Of a stretch of 64,000 nt of DNA, positions 57,112 to 64,000 are shown piece by piece. Source of the DNA: Beta vulgaris subsp. vulgaris (Eukaryota; Streptophyta; Magnoliopsida; Caryophyllales; Amaranthaceae); the NCBI RefSeq assembly GCF_026745355.1, contig NC_079207.1:17950959-18014958 (forward strand), written 5' to 3'. The position numbers and the translations under genes are program-made. Within the stretch, counting starts at the first letter, position 1; every line of letters begins with the position of its first letter. The notes under the pieces are model-generated. The model was given only the letters and a program-made list of their open reading frames with translations. It did no database searches and was not told the origin of the DNA.

Positions 57112-58442
57112 AACCTTCTTTTAATGATGAAGCTTCCTTGACATTCAGCGATGTGCTTTGAGTTTCCCAGAAACCTTGTTGGTATGCCCTGGCACTACTG
57201 GAATAGTATCAGGGACCTGTCATAAATGGCTCTCCTCTTCTCCGGTCTCGTAGATTCTGTTGCGCTCCTGGTCTTAGGTTTGACATTATAGTTTTATGTG
57301 ATTCTTTCAGGAGAATAGAAACTTTTATATACTACATATATTACTTGTTCCAGTCCAGATAGTTGTAATTTTGCACTCTGCAACTTACCTGGCGATAGTA
57401 AGATTAGTGTTTGTTAGTTTTAACTGCTGCATATGTTGTGGTGCCTCACTGCTTGAGAGCTTGAATTGGCATCCTTTAAGGAAACTTGCTCCAGTAATTG
57501 TAAGTTGTAAGAAGCTTGCCAACCCAAGTTCTCAAGCTTTCACAACCTTTAAGTTGTGATCAATAGAAGAAATTGTACTGCTCTGTGGAATTACTTCTCG
57601 ACTCTTTCTTTCACTGCGTGGTACGTCAACTTAGACGAATTATATGTCAAAGATATCTACTCCCTTGGTTTTTTAAATAAATGCAACACTATTACCGTTC
57701 ATATGTATTTTTTGAAAAATTAACTCATGATAACTTTTTGTAATAGAATAATGGAAAAGGGATAGTTTTGGTATTGGACAAACCCAAATTAAAAGGATTT
57801 ATAGCTCAAAATAAAGAGAACAATATATCTTTGTTCATTTAAAAACAAAAAATTTATAATAAAAAAAACATAAGTAAGAAACACAGTGCTCCAATAGAAT
57901 AACCTAAAGGTATGACACAAATAATTAGAATAGATAATCTAATTTTAACATAAATTAGACAAATTTAAGCTCACGTTTTCCTAACAAGTCCTTTTCATTT
58001 TGCGCTAATCCAAGTTTATCAATAGACATCTCACACCAATCTAGTCATCCCTTCTTTTTTCCTTCTTTTGTTTCGCTTTGAATCTCGAAATACAATCGAT
58101 AGTTTTAAAAGACCGATAGTCTCATCAAAAGAATTAAATTAGCCAATAAATGAATTAAATTAGTTGTTAACTGATTAAAGAATTTGATTGTTGAATGGAT
58201 TAAACTAGTCGGTAAATAAATTAAACTGGTCATTAAATATATTAAACTAGTCATTATATTCATAACTCCTTCATATTGGACTTGAATTGTTGCCTGATAT
58301 TAAATTAAATGTAGGTGGTGTTATATAAGACTGATGGTTCTTGGGCAATTAATTTAAATTGAGGCAACGCAACACCCTAACCTTGAGTTCTAACATCATG
58401 AACTCGGTTAAACTCAGATTGCTGTTAATTTCTTTTGCTTTT
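57112..58442 (+). other. GEM 3' UTR and intergenic DNA
   Basis: 3' UTR of unknown length. Near 57658 a lone Stowaway-like left end (TACTCCCTTGGTTTTTTAAA) has no clear partner. No gene after it. Confidence 0.4.
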
Positions 58443-59380
58443 TTTCAACGATTTTTTCACCAAATACCCATAACAATTTTTTTTTGTTCACCAGATACCC
58501 CAACTTTTGTCAAAATTCACCAGATACCCCTTATTTTTAAAAAAATGACACAAAATGCCCTTAATGACTAACGATGGTGAACTCCGTTAGTCATTTGTGT
58601 TAATTAACCCTAAAAAATCCTAATTAACACTAACCACCCAAAGTAAATCCTATTAACCCTAAAAATCCTAACTAATCCTAAAAACCCTAACTAACCCTAA
58701 CCCAACCCCAGCCCCACTATCCCCCACCCAACCCCAACCCCACCATCACCCTCCCCCACGCAACCCCCCTCGATCTCCCCCGCGCCTACCCCTCCCTCAC
58801 TCTCGTCGACTGTTGCTCTCCTTTCTCTCTCTTTGCGTCACCAGATAAGCGTCGATGCTGCTGCTTTTGTCACCACCGCATGCCGTCGCCACTCACTGTT
58901 GCTCTCCTTTCTTTTCTCTTTGTGTTCTCTCATCGCACGTCATCGCCACTCACTACGTTGATACTGAACCCATCTTTTCTTCCTCCCTATACTGATTCGA
59001 AGAGTGGAGAAGGGAAGCTGCGGGATTCAAAGGGGAGGGGGAGGCGCGTCGGGCTGGGGTGGTGGGGAGGAGGAGGCGTGGCGGCGGGGGGGGGGGGTGG
59101 GGGCTGGGGTGGGTTAAGGTTAGTTAGGATTTTCAGGGTTAGTTAGGGTTTTTAGGATTTGTTAGGGTTTTATGATTTTTAGGTTTAATTAAGATTAATT
59201 AGTATTTTTATGATTTCTTAACGTTAATTGCTAACGGAGTTAACTGTCGTTAGTCATTAAGGGCATTTTGTGTCATTTTTTTTAAGTCAGGGATATATGG
59301 TGAATTCGAAAACAAGTGGTCGTATCTTGTGAAGAAAAATTTTTGTTAGGGATTTGGTGAAAAAAACCGTTTTCCAAAGT
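58443..59380. mobile_element. Foldback element with telomere-like arms, ~940 bp
   Basis: Inverted ends TTTTTTCACCAAATACCC and GGGATTTGGTGAAAAAAA. Next inside, AATGACTAACGATGG...GTTAGTCATT pairs with AATTGCTAACGGAGTTAAC...GTTAGTCATT. Then CCCTAA-type arrays (58607-58735) mirror GGGTTA-type arrays (59105-59190). The centre (58740-59095) is C-rich on the left and G-rich on the right, with gene-leader-like CTCTCCTTTCTCTCTC. No transposase. Confidence 0.8.
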
Positions 59381-59399
59381 ATAAAAAAAACAGTCCGTT

Positions 59400-59860
59400 T
59401 TTGGTAAAGCAGGCCACACACAAACAAACTGTGCGACCAAACAATCCCCATCCTCCTTCCTCCTTCCTCCCTCCTTCCTCAAATCTCCGACTGCTTTATT
59501 GTACCTATTCCTCCTTCCTCACCCCAATTCTCTCCTCACATTTGTCATTTTATCTCTCCTCCTCCCAACAAAAATCCTACTCCCTTCTCTCTCCATTTTC
59601 CATTTTCTCTCTCCTCAGTTTCTTCTGCCATTCAAGCTGCAATGGCGGACCACGAAGAGGAGCACCACGAGTAGTCGTCATTGATGGAGATCTCCGACAA
59701 GATTCACGAAGTTCTTTGAGTTCGCAAATTGTGATTTCCCCAAAGACTAAAGATTGCAGGCGTTGGAGAACTTCAGCGGCGATTGAAGAGAATTTTTCGG
59801 CGATTTTGGTGCCGCCTTTTCGCCAATTGACGAGGACCATAGGAACCTCATTCGCGAAAT
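59400..59860 (+). pseudogene. Gene-start-like fragment, degenerate
   Basis: Pyrimidine-rich leader (59440-59630), then ATG at 59642 with MADHEEEHHE and a stop. Following frames read LMEISDKIHEVL, EFANCDFPK, DEDHRNLIREMMV in pieces. It looks like the 5' end of a real gene that has decayed; I do not recognise the family. Confidence 0.35.
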
Positions 59861-59874
59861 GATGGTGGTGCGGT

Positions 59875-59997
59875 TATGGAAGTGCAGGCCCCGCATTTGA
59901 ATCAGTTTGATGGAGGAGTTGAGAGGTCACTGATGGTGGTTGTTGTTTGAGTCGGTGGTTGTGATGGTGATGGGGAGGAGGATGTGGTGGTTCCATG
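59875..59997 (-). CDS. 40-aa Pro/His-rich ORF facing the previous fragment
   Basis: ATG at 59997 after a CT-rich leader (CTCAATCTCCTTCCCCTCTC): MEPPHPPPHHHHNHRLKQQP, ending SNAGPALP at 59875. It has the look of the N-terminus of a plant protein with a low-complexity start, but stops after 40 codons. Fragment or chance ORF. Confidence 0.25.
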
Positions 59998-60039
59998 GTT
60001 TGATCAAAGAGAGGGGAAGGAGATTGAGAAATAGTTTGG

Positions 60040-60370
60040 TAATTAAAAAGTAACCACTCAACAAAGTAACCCTTAGTATTTGAAAAAGTAACCCCTAGTT
60101 TCAATAAAAATAACCCCTATTTACTGTAGATGTAACCCCTTATAATTACAAAATGTAACCCATACTTTCAGTAAAAGTAACCCCTTAGCATTAAAGTAAT
60201 CCTTAGTTTCAGTATAGTAATCCCTTAGTATTCAAAAAAGTAATTCCTAGTTTCACTAAAAGTAACGCCTAAAAATTAGAAGAAAAAAAACCCAGATTTA
60301 ACAAAAGTAACCCCTGTTACATTAAGTAACCCATCTGAAAACGAATCCAAAAGTAACTCCTGTTACGAAA
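60040..60370 (+). repeat. AAGTAACCCCTTAGT minisatellite
   Basis: About 14 diverged units of ~20 bp containing GTAACCCCTTAGTDTTYA, the consensus being AAAAGTAACCCCTAGTTTCA. Some units have TAATCC or TAACGCC variants. Confidence 0.88.
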
Positions 60371-61165
60371 AATAACCTCTCTGACAACAAATTCGCGCTT
60401 GGACATTTTTTAGGGGATGCAGGCTTCATTATAAAGCCTAACTTGGACCTTATATTAGCTGGCCACACCATTTGTTCAAGATGTGGTTTGTCTTATACAA
60501 AAATTTGCCGTAAAAAAAAAGTATGAATTTGATATCTACCGTCTAATGGTTGGGGCCTCTTAAAAAGATTATGAATATTTTGTAACGAAAGGAGTTATTG
60601 TCAATTGAGATATTATTCAATCACGATCACACATATATATATAGAGTAATCAGTGAGTCTAAATCCTGGATAATCCATTACACCAAAGATTAACATAAAA
60701 GGAAACCCAATTATAAGGAGCAAAGACTCTTTTCATCTTCATGCTTCAGTTATGTTGATTATTTCTTGCCGACAGTGGGTTCCTTAATTGATAAGCATAA
60801 ATATGAGGTTCTAATAATGATTTACCACGCTGTCTAGGTTCATTTGTTCTGATTAAATTCATCATTATGCCTGTAAAATTTGTACTAATCAATACTCAGC
60901 CTCTTCAAATGATTAATTTTTACTCCCCACAAGTCATTCCTGCTGCACGTGCACAGAAGTTTAGTGTTGGAAAATAATCATCTTATATTACTAATTACAT
61001 GTGTAAAAATACACTGTTTATCTTGTTTCGGTTTTTTCACAGTGAGCAAGTCAAAGCATTTCCCCCTGTTGTAAGTGGATTGGTACTGATGTATTCATGT
61101 ATACCAACATTTTCATCTGTATGCATTTACGGTATGTTTGGTTTGTGGTACTAAATTTTTTTTTG
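60371..61165. other. Intergenic DNA
   Basis: No gene or repeat recognised apart from a short (TA)n at ~60635. Confidence 0.4.
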
Positions 61166-61179
61166 ATCCATATAAATCA

Positions 61180-61290
61180 CAAAGGCAGTACAAAAAAAGA
61201 GAGGGGGAATTCGAACATGCGACCCATTCACAAGACTTCAATCTTAACCACTAGGCACTATGTCAAGACATCCTTGATTGATTTGCGGTA
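61180..61290 (-). mobile_element. tRNA-derived SINE-like unit
   Basis: The minus strand reads GCCTAGTGGTTAAGATTGAAG (box A) and GGGTCGCATGTTCGAATTCC (box B), 30-35 bp apart, the best tRNA-like match in the window. Acceptor-stem pairing is absent, so it is a SINE head rather than a tRNA gene. Confidence 0.6.
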
Positions 61291-61299
61291 CTAAATGAA

Positions 61300-62337
61300 A
61301 GTAATGGTAATAATTTCTAGTATTAAATATGGGTGTTAGGATATGCATTGCTATTCGATATACTATTATCTTTTAGGCTAATCTTTAATTTATTAGAAAT
61401 TCCTACTTAGATTAGAGTTAGGATATTTTGATTTGTATATATTTTGATTTGTAATTAATAATATGACAAGACAATCAATTATCCCAATTCATCCTTTACA
61501 CTAGAACACAGGCCTTTTGAAAAGGAAAGTAGTACTCAACGACGATGATAACTACTTTAGATAGACGTTCATGTCCATTTTATACAAGATTACAAAAACC
61601 TCATGGCCAGTAACTGATGGCCTTGCACGATAAGCGAGTCTTAGAAATTGAGGGTATGTCAATTAGTATATTGAGATCACCAAATTTGCCAAATCTGGCT
61701 GAAACATATGGAGTTGTATGATGTAAATGAAGCTTTGTATAATTGATTGCCTAGAAGTTTATAAATGCTCTAGTAAATTAAGTAATACTTCTAATAATGT
61801 AGACCCCATTGAACTGTGTTGGCATGATTTGAGGCGGCAGATATAGATATGAAGAGTAGGAAAGAAAGCTTGTGCTTTGAGACTATTTTAAATGCATTTC
61901 TATTACTAGTGTGAGTAGTGACCCTACACCTACCAAAATAGAAGTGGTAGGCCATTGATTATTAAGTTCACTCTTTTTGATTTTATGGTAATATGGTTGG
62001 ATTTTGTTAGTAATAATCATTGCTTTATTGAATCAAATGGGGGAGCAGTGAAGAGTCTATAAAGCACGGTAACAGACCTCTCCTCAAAGCTCAAACACCC
62101 CCCAGGAAAGTTAAGGAGTTGCATGCGCGCGTCTTTTCATCGGATCATGCCCTAGATTTTCTTCGTGAAGTAATCCTTAAGTGATGTCTTCAACCATTTT
62201 ATCTAATTTTGATAACCCTAATGTATGGTTAATATGATTCTGGTATAAAATATGAATTTATAATAAACAAAACTCACACTTAGTGTCTGTTCCGTAAATT
62301 AATATATTTAAACCCATACATTATAACATAAAGGGGG
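61300..62337. other. Intergenic DNA
   Basis: No gene recognised. Confidence 0.4.
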
Positions 62338-62881
62338 TAGGAATGGCAATGGACCGGAGATGGATTTGGTGGAGCTCCATCCGTCCCATCACCCGCGACA
62401 CAAAACTCCATCTACAACATCCATCACCGACCAAAAACTTCAACCATATTCGCTCCACCCATCATCCGCAGATGGGGTGGGTGGAGCGGGTGGAAAACGG
62501 GTGATACTAGGAACAAAAAATTAATCATAGTCTCATAGACTAACAATTAAGTGACAAAATATCAATCTTATTATGCAGCGAAAAGTAATTATAAGTATTT
62601 TTATTATCCTTCAACAAAAATGTAAGTATTTTTTTAATTACCTTAAATGACACATGGCAGTAGAAAAAACTTTTTAAATATATATATATATATGTGGATG
62701 GATGGATGAAGCGGGTGATGGATCCAAAAAATACCATCCATATCCGACTCGACCCACCACCTTACCCACCCATCACCCTGCTAGTCACCAGCTTCACCGC
62801 GCGTGATCACCTATTTATTCGGGGGGGGGGGGGGATTATCCACTCACCCATGGATTCACCCATGGATAATTGACATCTCTA
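62338..62881. mobile_element. hAT-like non-autonomous element, 544 bp
   Basis: Ends TAGGAATGGCAATGGACC and (inverted) TAGAGATGTCAATTATCC, the TAGRGATGGCAAT-type termini common in plant hAT elements. Subterminal GGTGGAGCGGGTGGA / CATCACCC repeats. The 8-bp flanks AAAGGGGG and GAGGGGAG match at 5 of 8. A G15 run lies at 62820-62834. Confidence 0.65.
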
Positions 62882-63357
62882 GAGGGGAGGTGAGTATAAT
62901 TCATACCAACACCTCTAAGTATTAAAAAGAATAAAAATTTAATTCCAAATAAAACCAAATAGATGATATTAGAAATCAAGTTCCAAACTTATATCACCTT
63001 AATTTCATTTCTGATTTCAAACTCATATACCACTATAATGAACCAAAAGCCACTGAGTTTCTCCATTTTAGAGTTGTTAACTTGTTATACATCTAACAAC
63101 CTTAAACTGTTGTTAGGCCCAGCCCAACTCTTTATGCTTAAGTTATCAAAATCGATTAGTTATAAATTTCTAGCAGTTAAATGTCATAAGTGTCTCCTAC
63201 GTATAAATTTTTTTAAGTGTGTGGGGGGTAGCTTGCAAAAAAAAAAAAAGTAGAGATATTTTTTTTTTGAGGGGAAAAAAAAATAGAGATATTATTAAGA
63301 CAGTATTAGTTTAAGTCATACATCTATCAGTTTAACCCACACATTTATTAGTTTAAG
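62882..63357. other. Intergenic DNA
   Basis: No gene recognised; A-runs near 63238-63280. Confidence 0.35.
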
Positions 63358-63470
63358 GCTATGTTCAGTTCACCTTATTTTTGCTTATTTCAGATCAGAT
63401 CATATCAGACCAGATCAGATCAGATCATATCATATCAAATCAGTTCAGATCATGCTTATATTTAGAAACT
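63358..63470 (+). repeat. (AGATC)n pentamer array, element start
   Basis: GGCTATGTTCAGTTCACC is followed by CAGATCAGATCATATCAGACC pentamers. The layout (GGC..TGTTC terminus, then a pentamer array) parallels the (TGAAC)n element at 10469; the right end is not in the window. Confidence 0.55.
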
Positions 63471-64000
63471 CATTAATACTATTAAATATCTTTCATTACA
63501 TATTAGTAAAAATTATAATAATTGAATATTAATAAAGTACTCATTGAGACGAATCAAACAAGACCCCACATGACTATATTTTTTCTTATATATTGAGAAA
63601 AATCTAAAGATTCTCTCTAATTGTAAATAGTGTCAAGATTATACGTAAGTGAGAAAGATTTTATTATTTACTAGTACATTTGTTCAAAAGGATTATTATT
63701 GTTGTTGTACTTATTAACTATTAATATTGGTAATTATTATTAATCTTGTTGTTAATCATTATAAATGTCATTGTTATTATTATTTTAAGTTATTTTGTTG
63801 TTAAGAACATAAGATTGACGCAAAAATAAGAAATATATAAAATATGATAGCTCAAATTCATGACAACGAAACTACTAAGTTCGGATTACATTTCAAAATA
63901 AGCTAAGTGTGAGATACAAATTATAAATTTAGATCTGTATCTCTCTTCCTACCGAATTCCAAATCTCTCTAGCTATTTGAAGTTGCGCGCTATTTATTTC
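63471..64000. other. AT-rich DNA to the window end
   Basis: No gene recognised. Confidence 0.35.

Noticed and set aside
59401..59862. 153-aa plus-strand ORF
   Set aside because: Its first half is the translated CT-rich leader, and the part after the better ATG at 59642 is in another frame.
61195..61285. Possible tRNA gene on the minus strand
   Set aside because: Boxes are good but the cloverleaf fails; treated as SINE-like.

Overview
This is a nuclear plant genomic window. It is AT-rich, its genes have GT-AG introns, and it is dense in plant transposable elements: Stowaway MITEs, Helitron ends, CACTA-type termini, hAT insertions, L1-type LINEs and Ty1/copia remnants. The (TGAAC)n element and the clustered RPA-like and At1g67623-like F-box genes suggest a Caryophyllales/Amaranthaceae genome. 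That placement is inference from general knowledge, not something the sequence proves. I see no rRNA genes, bona fide tRNA genes, organelle DNA, CRISPR arrays or bacterial features.

Layout. 1-5268: a decayed Ty1/copia element split by a ~3 kb non-coding insertion. 6.1-6.75 kb: a Stowaway MITE inside an older hairpin MITE. 7.2-7.85 kb (minus): an intact classical arabinogalactan-protein gene with TATA box and a GA/CT tract in its 5' UTR. 8-17 kb: intergenic DNA with a (TGAAC)n TIR element, hairpin MITEs, a copia gag fragment bounded by inverted LTR pieces, two Helitrons and a foldback element. 17.1 kb: a tRNA-derived SINE-like unit. 18.1-23.8 kb (minus): an L1-type LINE interrupted by a second, 5'-truncated LINE with a 16-bp target-site duplication. 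25.5-35.5 kb: a mosaic of foldback and CACTA-type elements carrying gene-like 5' fragments and an internally deleted copia. 35.5-43.5 kb (minus): a gene cluster made of an RPA70-like gene (four coherent exons, then lost at a CACTA terminus), an F-box At1g67623-like gene, a degenerate RPA70-like copy, an 81-aa small protein gene and a Cys-containing ORF that seems frameshifted. 43.9-46.3 kb: a TSD-flanked poly(A) retroposon, two Helitron ends and a Stowaway MITE. 46.6-57.1 kb (plus): the best multi-exon gene, a GEM-like GRAM-domain protein of 293 aa in four exons, with an 8.4 kb intron full of insertions. 57-64 kb: a foldback element with telomere-like arrays, opposed gene-start fragments, a TAACCCC-type minisatellite, a SINE-like unit, a hAT-like element and an AGATC repeat.

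The likely functional genes are the AGP gene, the GEM-like gene, possibly the F-box gene and possibly the 81-aa ORF. Almost everything else is transposon-derived. The most informative signals are structural: nested insertions with readable target-site duplications, an element ending in inverted LTR fragments, a duplicated snRNA-type promoter motif (USE plus TATA) inside a hAT element, and a foldback family whose two copies hold different gene-like cargo. I found no convincing new multi-gene system.
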